Source: Clostridium sp. AM33-3 | GTDB lineage: Bacteria > Bacillota > Clostridia > Lachnospirales > Lachnospiraceae | Direction of reading: 5' to 3' | DNA: 17,194 nt | Assembly: GCF_003480315.1 (NCBI RefSeq) | Contig: NZ_QUIV01000036.1 | Span: 1-17,194, forward strand | Part shown: positions 7,812 through 15,174 of the stretch, in pieces | Numbering within the stretch: position 1 is the stretch's first letter | Layout of the letters: every line of letters starts with the position of its first letter | Notes under the pieces: generated by a model | The model's input: the letters and a program-made list of their open reading frames with translations, nothing else | Told to the model about the DNA's origin: nothing | Database searches by the model: none | Translations under genes and position numbers: made by a program

Positions 7812-8948
7812 TTATTTCATCTGCATGCCTACACGGATCATGCGGAAGGTTCTGTCTGCAGCGTTTGCGTAAAGCTCCTCTGCACGCTCCAGAGCCTCTT
7901 CAATATCCATAGCACCGTTGATGGTAGGAATGATGCTCTCTACGCCAAAATCGTAGATTTTCTCTGCACCGTTGCCCATGCCGCCTACAATCGCAACAGC
8001 CGGAACGCCTTTTGCCTTGCAGCGCATACCAATGCCGCTCGGTACCTTACCGAATGCGGACTGCCAGTCAATGCGGCCTTCACCGGTTACAACCAGATCC
8101 GTACCCTCTAACAGGCCATTGAAATTGATCAGATCCAGCACGGTCTCGATACCGGATTTTAAGTTTGCCTTTAAGAAGCCACACAGAGCTGCGCCCAGGC
8201 CGCCTGCTGCGCCTGCGCCTTCTTTGTTCTCAACATCCATGCCCTTTGCGCGCATCACAGCCGCATAGTTCTTCATACCTGCTTCCAGACGGTCCAGGAT
8301 TTCCGGGGTACCGCCCTTCTGCTTGCCAAAGGTATAGGTTGCGCCGTCCGGTCCGGTCAGCGGGTTGGTAACATCGCACATAACGGTAATCTCAGCCTCA
8401 GTCACTGCCGGATGCAGGCCGCTCATATCGATATCAGCAACCTTTTCCAGATCAGAGCCAACACCGGTCAGCACATTGCCCTGTGCATCCAGGAAACGAA
8501 CGCCCAGTGCGCTCATAGCACCCATACCGCCATCGTTGGTAGCACTGCCGCCAATTGCGATGGAAAGCTTGCGGTAACCGTTGTCCAGAGCATCTTTGAT
8601 CAGCTCGCCGGTGCCATAGCTTGTGGTATTTAACGGATTTCTCTTCTCAGTCGGAACCATCGGAAGTCCGGAAGCTGCTGCCATCTCGATGATAGCAGAG
8701 TCGCCATGGAACACACCGTAGGAAGCCTCAGTCTCCTCCATGAGCGGTCCATGAACTTTCACCTTGCGGTAATCACCCTTGGTAACAGCGATAACAGCGT
8801 CAACGGTTCCCTCACCGCCGTCTGCAACCGGAACACCAACCGTCTCACAGCCCGGGAAAATACGCTGTGCAGACTCATTTAACAGCTTGATGATCTGGTC
8901 AGAAGATAAAGTTCCCTTAAAAGAATCGGAAGCAAACAGTAATTTCAT
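7812..8948 (-). CDS. Glycerate kinase (type 1, GarK/GlxK family)
   Basis: The 378-residue cytoplasmic enzyme has the expected length and motifs: the N-terminal ASDSFKGTLSS (6-16), DGGEGT (43-48), GGSATNDGG (133-141), GAGAAGGLGAAL (244-255) and TGEGRID (288-294). The family phosphorylates D-glycerate with ATP, giving 2-phosphoglycerate in the GarK/GlxK type, which then enters glycolysis. It has a strong aaggagg site before the ATG. It stands downstream of the tartronate semialdehyde reductase that would supply glycerate. The choice between garK and glxK cannot be made from context, so no symbol is given. Confidence 0.93.
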   Translation of the reverse strand: MKLLFASDSFKGTLSSDQIIKLLNESAQRIFPGCETVGVPVADGGEGTVDAVIAVTKGDYRKVKVHGPLMEETEASYGVFHGDSAIIEMAAASGLPMVPTEKRNPLNTTSYGTGELIKDALDNGYRKLSIAIGGSATNDGGMGAMSALGVRFLDAQGNVLTGVGSDLEKVADIDMSGLHPAVTEAEITVMCDVTNPLTGPDGATYTFGKQKGGTPEILDRLEAGMKNYAAVMRAKGMDVENKEGAGAAGGLGAALCGFLKANLKSGIETVLDLINFNGLLEGTDLVVTGEGRIDWQSAFGKVPSGIGMRCKAKGVPAVAIVGGMGNGAEKIYDFGVESIIPTINGAMDIEEALERAEELYANAADRTFRMIRVGMQMK

Positions 8949-8995
8949 AAAGTCCTCCTTTTATATAGTGGAATCTATACTTTGCAATCTTATTC

Positions 8996-9001
8996 ATTAT
9001 A
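8996..9001 (-). promoter_or_regulatory. Possible extended -10 promoter for the glycerate kinase gene
   Basis: On the minus strand, TG-T-TATAAT forms an extended -10 with no clear -35. It lies just after the terminator hairpin that follows the DapA-family gene, so the kinase could be transcribed independently of the upstream genes. Confidence 0.4.
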
Positions 9002-9008
9002 ACAGAAA

Positions 9009-9042
9009 ATGGACCGGCATTCCAGAAGAATCGCCGGTCCAT
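9009..9042 (-). terminator. Hairpin between the DapA-family gene and the glycerate kinase gene
   Basis: A perfect 10-bp stem (9009-9018 atggaccggc with 9033-9042) holds an inner attc/gaat pairing in its loop. In the minus-strand transcript it is followed by ttttctgtt. It is a likely full or partial terminator between two co-directional genes. Confidence 0.6.
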
Positions 9043-9092
9043 CATTAATGCCGTAATGGTATTTTCGTTTATTATTCAGTTAAAATCAGAAA

Positions 9093-9992
9093 TTAGAGCA
9101 GGCCAGCCTTGGTCATCTCAGCTTTGATCTTGTCTAATACCGGTCCCTCCGGAGTAGCCAGGTTCGGGGTATACGGAACACCGATGTTGCGGCCGCGTAA
9201 GTTAGCCATATCCTTTGCTGCTACCGGGAAGCTTGCGCCGTCCATGGACAGACGTACCGGATTTAATTTGAACTGAGCCTCAAGGGAACCCTGAAGATCA
9301 CCGGCAACATACTTGTTGTATACGTCAGTGATCAGCTCCGGCATGAAGTTTGCTGCGGTACATACACCACCTACTGCGCCGTGGCACATGGAAGCATACA
9401 GCAGAGTATCCTTGCCGCCGAATACCTTGAAGTTCACGTCTCTGTTTCTGCGGATGAACTCAGAGGTCTGGGTGATATCACCGCTGGTATCCTTCATACC
9501 TACGATGTTCGGAACCTCATGAGCCAGTCTGTCAACCAGATTAGCGGAAAGAGTGTAGCCTACACGTCCCGGATTGTTGTAAAGCAGTACCGGAGTCTCC
9601 GGAATTGCGTCTGCGATTGCTTTGAAGTGAGTGAACAGCTCGGTCTCAGTTGGCTTTAAGAACATCGGCTGCAGAACAGATACGCTTGCTGCGCCGTTTG
9701 CTACTGCCATCTTTGCAAGACGGATGCACTTCTTGGTGCTGATCGCACCGATACCGAAGTATACCGGAACACGTCCAGCGGCCTGATCTACAACGATCTT
9801 TAAGCCTCTCTCCATCTCGTCCTCTTCTACTACATAGAACTCACCGTTGCTGCCGAATAACAGGATGCCGCTTACGCCGCCATCGATTACATAATCAACC
9901 TGACTGCGGATCGCAGCCTCGTCGATCAGCTCATCTTTGTCGATCGGGGTGATCATCGGGACAACTACGCCCTTAATAAAATCTGTATTCAT
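9093..9992 (-). CDS. Dihydrodipicolinate synthase / N-acetylneuraminate lyase family aldolase or dehydratase
   Basis: The 299-residue class I (Schiff-base) enzyme has the family fold and active-site motifs: GSNGE at 47-51 in place of the GTTGE of DHDPS, catalytic Tyr138 in YNNPGR, and the Schiff-base Lys167 in GMKDTSGD. I chose the ATG at 9992 (MNTDFIKGVVVP) because aaggaga lies upstream; the frame opens at 10043. True lysine-pathway DapA genes usually sit with lysine genes. Here the neighbours are tartronate semialdehyde reductase and glycerate kinase. I infer a catabolic role, such as cleavage of a 2-keto-3-deoxy or 5-keto-4-deoxy aldarate to pyruvate and tartronate semialdehyde, or dehydration of one. 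The exact substrate is open. Confidence 0.85.
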   Translation of the reverse strand: MNTDFIKGVVVPMITPIDKDELIDEAAIRSQVDYVIDGGVSGILLFGSNGEFYVVEEDEMERGLKIVVDQAAGRVPVYFGIGAISTKKCIRLAKMAVANGAASVSVLQPMFLKPTETELFTHFKAIADAIPETPVLLYNNPGRVGYTLSANLVDRLAHEVPNIVGMKDTSGDITQTSEFIRRNRDVNFKVFGGKDTLLYASMCHGAVGGVCTAANFMPELITDVYNKYVAGDLQGSLEAQFKLNPVRLSMDGASFPVAAKDMANLRGRNIGVPYTPNLATPEGPVLDKIKAEMTKAGLL

Positions 9993-10029
9993 ACTATCTC
10001 CTTCCAGCGCACATGACGCCTTATCTGAC

Positions 10030-10063
10030 ACACTGCTGCCCACGGACCCGTAAGCAGCAGTGT
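10030..10063. repeat. Perfect hairpin between the reductase and DapA-family genes
   Basis: A 10-bp inverted repeat (10030-10039 acactgctgc with 10054-10063) carries a small acgg/ccgt hairpin in its loop. No T-tract follows on the minus strand, so it looks more like an mRNA processing or stabilising structure than a terminator. Confidence 0.5.
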
Positions 10064-10098
10064 ATAATAACTTATTTTATATGATTGATGCGTTAAAC

Positions 10099-10983
10099 TT
10101 ATTTAACGATGCTGGTACCAGAAATCTTCTCGTAGTACTTAACGATGCTGGAGTGATCGTCTTTGTCGCATCCCTCAGATCTTAAGAACTGCATGATCTC
10201 CATCATCTCAGCGGTTAACGGAGCCGGAGAGCTGATTGCATGAGCTGCGTTCAGAGCGTTGTTCAGGTCTTTGATGTGAAGCTCGATACGGAAGCCCGGC
10301 TTGTAGTTGCCAGCTAACATCATCGGAGCCTTAGCATCCATAACGGTAGATCCAGCCAGACCACCGCGGATTGCCTGGTATACTAACTCAGGATCGGTGC
10401 CAGCTTTCTTAGCGAAGGTCAGAGCCTCAGCTACAGCTGCGATGTTGATAGCTACTACCATCTGGTTAGCCAGCTTAGCTACGTTACCGGAACCAAGGTC
10501 ACCAACGTAAACTACAGAACCAGCCATAACCATCAGCATGTCATAGTACTTGTCGAACAGCTCTTTCTTACCGCCGCACATAACGGAAAGGGTACCGTCG
10601 ATTGCTTTCGGCTCACCACCGGATACCGGGCAGTCCAGCATGTCGATGCCGTGCTTAGCCAGCTCAGCGCCGATTGCCTTGCTCTCGGTTGGGTCGATAG
10701 AGCTCATGTCGATTACAACAAGACCCTCTTTTGCACCCTCAACAACACCGTTCTCGCCCAGAACTGCTGCTCTTACGTGCGGGGAGTTCGGAACCATGGT
10801 GATAACAACGTCAACCTGAGCTGCCAGGTCCTTGTTGCTCTCTGCTGCGGTTGCACCGCAGGATACCAGGTCTGCTACTGCATCTTTATTGAAATCGAAA
10901 ACAACCAGCTCGTGACCTGCTTTAACCAGGTTCTTTGCCATCGGTCTTCCCATGATACCTAATCCGATAAATCCAATTTTCAT
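10099..10983 (-). CDS. garR: Tartronate semialdehyde reductase (2-hydroxy-3-oxopropionate reductase)
   Basis: The 294-residue enzyme is a beta-hydroxyacid dehydrogenase. It has an N-terminal Rossmann motif (GFIGLGIMGRPMAKNL, 4-19), the substrate-binding DCPVSGGEPKAIDGTLSVMCGG (117-138), the catalytic Lys170 in GSGNVAKLANQ, and the KDLNNAL segment (238-244). It reduces tartronate semialdehyde to D-glycerate with NAD(P)H. Related enzymes of the family act on 3-hydroxyisobutyrate or 6-phosphogluconate-like substrates. The downstream glycerate kinase gene favours the GarR role. It is the first gene of the module, with an agagagg site before the ATG and its own promoter. Confidence 0.85.
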   Translation of the reverse strand: MKIGFIGLGIMGRPMAKNLVKAGHELVVFDFNKDAVADLVSCGATAAESNKDLAAQVDVVITMVPNSPHVRAAVLGENGVVEGAKEGLVVIDMSSIDPTESKAIGAELAKHGIDMLDCPVSGGEPKAIDGTLSVMCGGKKELFDKYYDMLMVMAGSVVYVGDLGSGNVAKLANQMVVAINIAAVAEALTFAKKAGTDPELVYQAIRGGLAGSTVMDAKAPMMLAGNYKPGFRIELHIKDLNNALNAAHAISSPAPLTAEMMEIMQFLRSEGCDKDDHSSIVKYYEKISGTSIVK

Positions 10984-11031
10984 TTTGAATTCCTCTCTTT
11001 CTTTAAAAAAGTAAAACTTCTTTTGGTTTCC

Positions 11032-11069
11032 CTGACAGGAGTTTTGCCTTGCGGCTCCCTCGCTATCAG
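11032..11069 (-). promoter_or_regulatory. Structured 5' leader of the garR transcript
   Basis: In the minus-strand RNA, CUGAUAG pairs with CUGUCAG (7 bp including one G-U). A GAG/CUC pairing and a GCC-GCAA-GGC hairpin with a GNRA-type loop lie inside. It begins within a few bases of the predicted start of transcription. It may stabilise the 5' end or be a protein- or ligand-binding leader. I do not match it to any riboswitch class I know. Confidence 0.4.
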
Positions 11070-11073
11070 CTTA

Positions 11074-11109
11074 TGTCTGCATTATAATCAAACGCGGTGT
11101 ATCAAACAA
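11074..11109 (-). promoter_or_regulatory. garR promoter, sigma-70 type
   Basis: On the minus strand, TTGTTT (11104-11109) and TATAAT (11081-11086) have a 17-bp spacer, predicting a start near 11074 and a leader of about 90 nt. No sigma-54 -24/-12 element (GG-N10-GC) was seen in this intergenic region. Confidence 0.65.
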
Positions 11110-11143
11110 TGGGCAGAATGTCCAAATTCGAGGTTTAAAATAA

Positions 11144-11164
11144 TGCAAATGTGATATTTTTGCA
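11144..11164. promoter_or_regulatory. Candidate activator site upstream of garR
   Basis: TGCAAA (11144-11149) and TTTGCA (11159-11164) form a perfect dyad with a 9-bp spacer, centred about 80 bp upstream of the predicted garR start. The position suits an activator. The adjacent PrpR-like regulator, with its Fis-type helix-turn-helix, is the natural candidate, but this is inferred from proximity only. Confidence 0.35.
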
Positions 11165-11264
11165 ATTTTATTTCATATCATTTTCATTTTAATTCATATA
11201 TATTTCTTTTTATTTCATTGGCAGAGAAAATCAGCGTTTTTTTATGCTTTTTTGATTTCTTTTT

Positions 11265-13190
11265 TCATCTGTCTTTTTCAATCCCATATTTTTTCATATG
11301 CCGCCACAGCGTTGCCTTGCTGATACCCATGGCCTGGGCAGTTTTCTCGCGGCTGCCGCTGAACTTGTGCAGCAGCTCCCGAATTGTTACTGCCTCATCC
11401 GGCAAAGTATCGCTGCCGTTTTCGTTCATAGCAAACGGTCTTGCCGCATCACAGTTTTCAGTTCCCTGCCCGTTTCCCAGGATCCGCTCCGGATACAGTT
11501 CCGCCAAAAGTCTGCGGACTGCCACCTCATCAATGGAACGCTTGCCTGCCATCAGGATCAGACGCTCACAGAAGCTTTCGATCTGGAACAGATTGCCCTT
11601 CCAGGGATAATCCAGCATCACTTCCATAGCCCCTTTCGTCAGCACATGATAGCGGGAGTAATGTTCACAGCAGTCATGGATCGTATTCTCAATCTTCTCC
11701 AGAAGATCTTCCCGCCGCTCTCTCAAAGGTGGTACAAACAATTCCAGTCCGGAAAGCAGGTAATAAAGATCCGGACTGATTTTCTGCCTTGCCATCAGTT
11801 CGGAAAGCGGACAGCCAATGGTTACCATGACCCGCACATCCACCTTCCGCAGGCTTGCGATATCCGCACCATGGCAGACGCAAAACCGGATCAGCTGATA
11901 CAGCCGGTACTGATTAGCTGCCGTCAATTCCTCCACATCACGAAGTAAAAGCGTTCCCCCCTGCACCTGCAGCACTGCCCCCCGGTTTCCGAAGATCATA
12001 TTTTTCTGTTCTTCCCCGGATAAGCCCTCACAAGGGACATCCAGAAAGGGGCCATGGGCGCGGATACTGCTGTTGTGGATGCTTTCTGCCAGCATCCGTT
12101 TCTCCGTTCCCGGCTCTCCGATCAGCACCACCGGATGCTCGGACAATGCGTACAGATTCGCCTTGCGAATACATTCCTGCATGGCCGTAGATTTCTGCAA
12201 AATATCCTCAAACTGTACCAGCGGCGGCAGTACCCGGTTGTTTTCCCGATTCTGGCCACCCCTGGATCTTTCCGGCGTTACTGTTTTTTTCTTCATTTTA
12301 TGGCAGGTGATGATCGCGCCATCAACCCTGGCCTCATAAAGGACCGGAGCCAATACCGCAAAAATAGGAGTCCCATTCCACTCAAAAAACAGGGAATAAT
12401 CCTCTCCCTTTTCAAAGACCCGCTTCCATGCCTCTTCTCCGATCATCGGAGCTGCCTTACGGATGTTTTCCCCCTTCAGTTCCGCTTCTGTTTTGCCAAC
12501 CATATCCTCCATCAGCGGATTGACCGCCGTGATCTCGCCATTTCCGTCCAGACGGATCACACCACTGTAAGAGTAATCCAAAAGGGTTTCCAGCTGTGCC
12601 GCGGTCTTTTTCTCCACATTCATGGCATATTCCATGTTTTCTGCCATGGAGAAAGCCTGGCGCATGGAATCCTCTGTCATGGAAAGGAAGAGGGAAGGGA
12701 CACCCGCCTCCGTCGCAATCGAAACTGCCGTATCGCCGCCGATCACCACATCCGCGCCCTCGGAAATAGCCCGGCGCACAACCACAGGAAGCTCAGCCCC
12801 CTGATCCGCGAAGTAGGTTTTCAGCTCGATGTTATAAAGTTCATCGAAATAAGACATATCGCAAAACATATTGCGGAAACCAACCACTGCAACCACCGGC
12901 TTTTCCTTTCCGGCAATCTGCTTCGCACGCATGATAAGAAGCGCCATCTCCTGCGCCGTCAGAACAATCTCAACTACCGGTGTGTCAGTGTACTGCTTGA
13001 TGATGGATGCCTGCAGGCCACGGGCAATGATGATGGTTGCCCCGTCCGCAATGGATCGGCGTGCCTCCATAACCGTATCCCCGGTGTGGATCACCCGCAT
13101 TTCCTGGATCTCAAATTTTTTCTCCTGCAAAATGTTATGGGCCTGGTGGATCATCTCCTCCCTGGACACCAGAAGTGCTATTTTTCCCAC
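11265..13190 (-). CDS. PrpR_N-PAS-AAA-Fis regulator with a degenerate sigma-54 ATPase domain
   Basis: The 641-residue protein starts at GTG (13190), preceded by agagg. In order it has a PrpR_N-type sensor domain (about 1-185), a PAS-like domain (about 198-300), an AAA+ domain (about 328-560) and a Fis-type helix-turn-helix (about 597-638, SREKTAQAMGISKATLWRHM). The AAA+ domain is recognisable, but its key elements have changed. Walker A reads GEPGTEKR (GESGTGKE expected). The GAFTGA region reads IFGNRGAVLQV, with no GAFTGA. Walker B reads TLLLRDVEEL (TLFLDEIGEL expected), and the arginine in DLYYRL is a Leu (DLYYLL, 474-478). It is therefore unlikely to drive sigma-54 open-complex formation and may work with the main sigma factor. 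It is the likely regulator of the downstream garR module, possibly sensing a small acid through PrpR_N. Confidence 0.88.
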   Translation of the reverse strand: MGKIALLVSREEMIHQAHNILQEKKFEIQEMRVIHTGDTVMEARRSIADGATIIIARGLQASIIKQYTDTPVVEIVLTAQEMALLIMRAKQIAGKEKPVVAVVGFRNMFCDMSYFDELYNIELKTYFADQGAELPVVVRRAISEGADVVIGGDTAVSIATEAGVPSLFLSMTEDSMRQAFSMAENMEYAMNVEKKTAAQLETLLDYSYSGVIRLDGNGEITAVNPLMEDMVGKTEAELKGENIRKAAPMIGEEAWKRVFEKGEDYSLFFEWNGTPIFAVLAPVLYEARVDGAIITCHKMKKKTVTPERSRGGQNRENNRVLPPLVQFEDILQKSTAMQECIRKANLYALSEHPVVLIGEPGTEKRMLAESIHNSSIRAHGPFLDVPCEGLSGEEQKNMIFGNRGAVLQVQGGTLLLRDVEELTAANQYRLYQLIRFCVCHGADIASLRKVDVRVMVTIGCPLSELMARQKISPDLYYLLSGLELFVPPLRERREDLLEKIENTIHDCCEHYSRYHVLTKGAMEVMLDYPWKGNLFQIESFCERLILMAGKRSIDEVAVRRLLAELYPERILGNGQGTENCDAARPFAMNENGSDTLPDEAVTIRELLHKFSGSREKTAQAMGISKATLWRHMKKYGIEKDR

Positions 13191-13207
13191 GCGTTTTCCT
13201 CTCTTTC

Positions 13208-13248
13208 AAAATATGCCGCCACGCCGTGTACGGCGGGCGGCATATTTT
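13208..13248 (-). terminator. Terminator after the GntR gene
   Basis: A perfect 13-bp stem (13208-13220 aaaatatgccgcc with 13236-13248) contains an inner cgccg/cggcg hairpin (13222-13226 with 13231-13235). Its outer base overlaps the gntR stop codon. The minus-strand 3' arm ends in atatttt. It separates the ispE-gntR unit from the PrpR-like gene, which lies only 57 bp further on. Confidence 0.65.
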
Positions 13249-13922
13249 TACTGCTGCTCTTTGATATTCTTTGATACAGTAATCTCCTGATTATCGATGT
13301 GCTCGCGGATGGCTTTTTTTGCCTCTGCCACATGTCTGGAGCGGATTGCTTTCAGAATGTAGTCATGCTCCACCACCAGGATCTGACGCTTGTCTGCATC
13401 CTTGATGTATTCCAAACGGTAGCGGTACATCTGCTCTCGCAGATTGTTTAAGATCTGTACCAGGCGGTTATTGCCGGTTCCATTGTAAATGATATCATGG
13501 TAATGCTCATCGGTCTCTGCAATGGTCATGGCATCAGCACTATGGATGGCTTCGCGGAATGCTTCCTGTGCTTCCTCCAGCTCTTTGATGTCACTCTCGG
13601 TCATTCGCTGGCAAGCAAGCTCAATAGCAAGCTCTTCCAGGGAGCGGCGTACCTCCAGTACATCACGCAGGCTCTTCTCGGAAATCTTGGCAACCTCAGC
13701 GCCCTTGCGCGGAATCATGAGGACCAGGCCTTCCAGTTCCAGTTTGCGGATGGCCTCACGGATCGGGGTACGGCTGACACCCAGACGATCTGCAAGCTGA
13801 ATTTCCATCAAACGCTCGCCTGGCTCCAGCTCGCCCTTTAAAATTGCCTGACGCAGGGTGTTAAACACGACATCGCGCAGCGGAAGATATTCATTCATAT
13901 TTACCTTAAGCTTGTTTTCCAT
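13248..13922 (-). CDS. GntR-family regulator, FadR/FCD subfamily
   Basis: The 224-residue protein has an N-terminal GntR winged helix-turn-helix (about 12-76, with ADRLGVSRTPIREAIRKLELEGL). A C-terminal all-helical FCD domain follows (about 85-212), with metal/ligand residues Asp138, His142, His186 and His208. FCD regulators bind small carboxylates. The start at 13922 has an agagga site. It overlaps the end of ispE by 17 bp, so it is co-transcribed with ispE, and a terminator follows directly. Whether it controls the neighbouring acid-use genes or another locus cannot be decided here. Confidence 0.92.
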   Translation of the reverse strand: MENKLKVNMNEYLPLRDVVFNTLRQAILKGELEPGERLMEIQLADRLGVSRTPIREAIRKLELEGLVLMIPRKGAEVAKISEKSLRDVLEVRRSLEELAIELACQRMTESDIKELEEAQEAFREAIHSADAMTIAETDEHYHDIIYNGTGNNRLVQILNNLREQMYRYRLEYIKDADKRQILVVEHDYILKAIRSRHVAEAKKAIREHIDNQEITVSKNIKEQQ

Positions 13923-14820
13923 GATTGTTTTCCTCTTTCTGATTGTAAAAATTTGTCAGGTAAACCTGTTTGGCCAGTCCTGATGACTCGCCGTAGCGCA
14001 GCTCTTCATATGCCTGCTGAGCCGCCTTGGGATTCGTGAAAAGTCCAAATACTGTTGGACCGCTGCCGCTCATCAGAGAACCGATGGCACCAAATTCCAC
14101 CATTTTATCCTTGATCTCCTGAATGACCGGATATTCCTTTACGGTAACGGTTTCCAGCACATTGCCCAGTTTGTCGGCAATTCCCTGCAGATCCTGAGCT
14201 TTGATGGCCCGGATCATGCCGTCAATATCCGGGTGCTGTTCCGGCCTCAGATCATTTGCATGGAGATTTTCATATACAAACTTCGTAGAAACATTGATCC
14301 CCGGCTTAGCCACCAGTACCTGACACTGCGGTACCGGCGGCAGGCTGGTCAGGACCTCGCCGATGCCTTCCGAAAGGGCCGTTCCTCTTAAGATACAATA
14401 AGGAACATCCGCTCCGATCTTTACGCCACGTTGCATCAGTTCTTCCGTAGTCAGACCAAGACGGAACATCTTATTTACGCCAAACAGGACCGCTGCCGCG
14501 TCACTGCTGCCGCCCGCCATACCGGCCGCCACCGGAATGAATTTGCGCAGGCGGATCAGCAGTCCCTCCTGGACCTGAAATTCATCCATCAGAAGCTTTG
14601 CCGCTTTGTAAACCAGGTTGTTTTCATTGGTAGGAAGATAATACAGGTTTGTTTCTACCTGAATTCCCGGCTCCTCTTTCCAAATCAGATCCACCCGATC
14701 AAAAATGCCGACCGTCTGCATGATCATGCGCACATCATGATAGCCATCTTCGCGTCTGCGCAGCACATCCAGTCCCAGATTGATCTTGCCATATGCCTTA
14801 AGGCTCAAATGCTTTATCAT
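13906..14820 (-). CDS. ispE: 4-diphosphocytidyl-2-C-methyl-D-erythritol kinase
   Basis: The 304-residue GHMP-family kinase phosphorylates CDP-methylerythritol in the MEP pathway of isoprenoid synthesis. Motifs seen are AYGKINLGLDVLRRREDGYHD (9-29) with catalytic Lys12, the ATP loop PVAAGMAGGSSDAA (96-109), the catalytic Asp138 in GADVPYC, and MSGSGPTVFGLF (250-261). I chose the ATG at 14820 because ggag lies upstream; the frame is open to 14847. It is the only clear housekeeping gene here. Its 3' end overlaps the GntR gene. Confidence 0.95.
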   Translation of the reverse strand: MIKHLSLKAYGKINLGLDVLRRREDGYHDVRMIMQTVGIFDRVDLIWKEEPGIQVETNLYYLPTNENNLVYKAAKLLMDEFQVQEGLLIRLRKFIPVAAGMAGGSSDAAAVLFGVNKMFRLGLTTEELMQRGVKIGADVPYCILRGTALSEGIGEVLTSLPPVPQCQVLVAKPGINVSTKFVYENLHANDLRPEQHPDIDGMIRAIKAQDLQGIADKLGNVLETVTVKEYPVIQEIKDKMVEFGAIGSLMSGSGPTVFGLFTNPKAAQQAYEELRYGESSGLAKQVYLTNFYNQKEENNHGKQA

Positions 14821-14864
14821 TATTTTTCTCCGATTGTATTTCTGCATTACTTTGTATACAGTAT

Positions 14865-14893
14865 ATTATAGTGCGGGTTCTTAAAATCTGCAA
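14865..14893 (-). promoter_or_regulatory. Possible ispE promoter
   Basis: On the minus strand, TATAAT (14865-14870) lies about 45 bp before the ispE start, with a weak TTGCAG -35 (14888-14893) at 17 bp. It is divergent from the glnK promoter. Confidence 0.4.
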
Positions 14894-14914
14894 GATATTT
14901 TGGCATTCTTTTTG

Positions 14915-14937
14915 CTTTTGTGACATTTCGACAAAAG
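14915..14937. promoter_or_regulatory. Candidate operator upstream of the glnK promoter
   Basis: CTTTTGT (14915-14921) and ACAAAAG (14931-14937) form a perfect 7-bp dyad with a 9-bp spacer, ending about 29 bp before the glnK -35. Its place in the ispE-glnK divergent region suggests a nitrogen-responsive operator. It does not fit the TnrA/GlnR consensus exactly. Confidence 0.35.
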
Positions 14938-14965
14938 TATGCTAAGATGGCGCAAAAAAATATAT

Positions 14966-14994
14966 TTGACAATCAAAAAAACTTTGCCTATAAT
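14966..14994 (+). promoter_or_regulatory. glnK promoter with perfect consensus
   Basis: TTGACA (14966-14971) and TATAAT (14989-14994) are separated by exactly 17 bp, predicting a start near 15001. An unregulated promoter this strong would be unusual for glnK, and this fits control acting in the leader. Confidence 0.85.
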
Positions 14995-15003
14995 AAGGCA
15001 CAT

Positions 15004-15140
15004 ATTTATTTCCTATATCGCAGATGCAAGAACAAAGGCGTTCCGGTTACCAGCCGGAGCGCCCTTTTTTTTACGTATCAATATATTTCTCTAATCATAA
15101 CTTTGTTCTCCCCCACGCATCTGCGGTATAGGAAATAAAT
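15004..15140 (+). promoter_or_regulatory. glnK leader with a long-range 24-bp helix
   Basis: The 5' arm (15004-15027) pairs with the 3' arm (15117-15140) along all 24 positions, with one G-U. The only mismatch at DNA level is therefore harmless in RNA. The helix begins right at the predicted 5' end of the transcript and encloses an intrinsic terminator. The 3' arm lies about 20 bases before the glnK ribosome site. It could act after read-through by shielding the 5' end or bringing the start close. An ANTAR-type or riboswitch fold was looked for and not found. Confidence 0.6.
15037..15072 (+). terminator. Intrinsic terminator in the glnK leader
   Basis: A 10-bp GC-rich stem (15037-15046 ggcgttccgg with 15054-15063 ccggagcgcc, one G-U) has a 7-base loop and is followed by eight T residues from 15065. 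It is placed between promoter and gene, so it would yield a short RNA of about 70 nt unless read-through occurs. It is a likely attenuator. Confidence 0.85.
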
Positions 15141-15174
15141 GGAAATCCCAAATACAGTTAAGGAGGCTGGTTGT

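Noticed and set aside
10984..11264. Sigma-54 promoter for garR
   Set aside because: No GG-N10-GC element was found in the region. A TTGTTT-N17-TATAAT promoter is present instead.
12054..13274. 406-residue plus-strand frame opposite the PrpR-like gene
   Set aside because: It is antisense to a gene with clear domains. Its composition is rich in His, Arg and Cys, as expected of a shadow frame.
15004..15140. ANTAR target or known riboswitch in the glnK leader
   Set aside because: ANTAR targets are paired hexaloop hairpins with fixed A and G positions. The terminator loop here does not fit and no second hexaloop hairpin was found. No riboswitch core was recognised.
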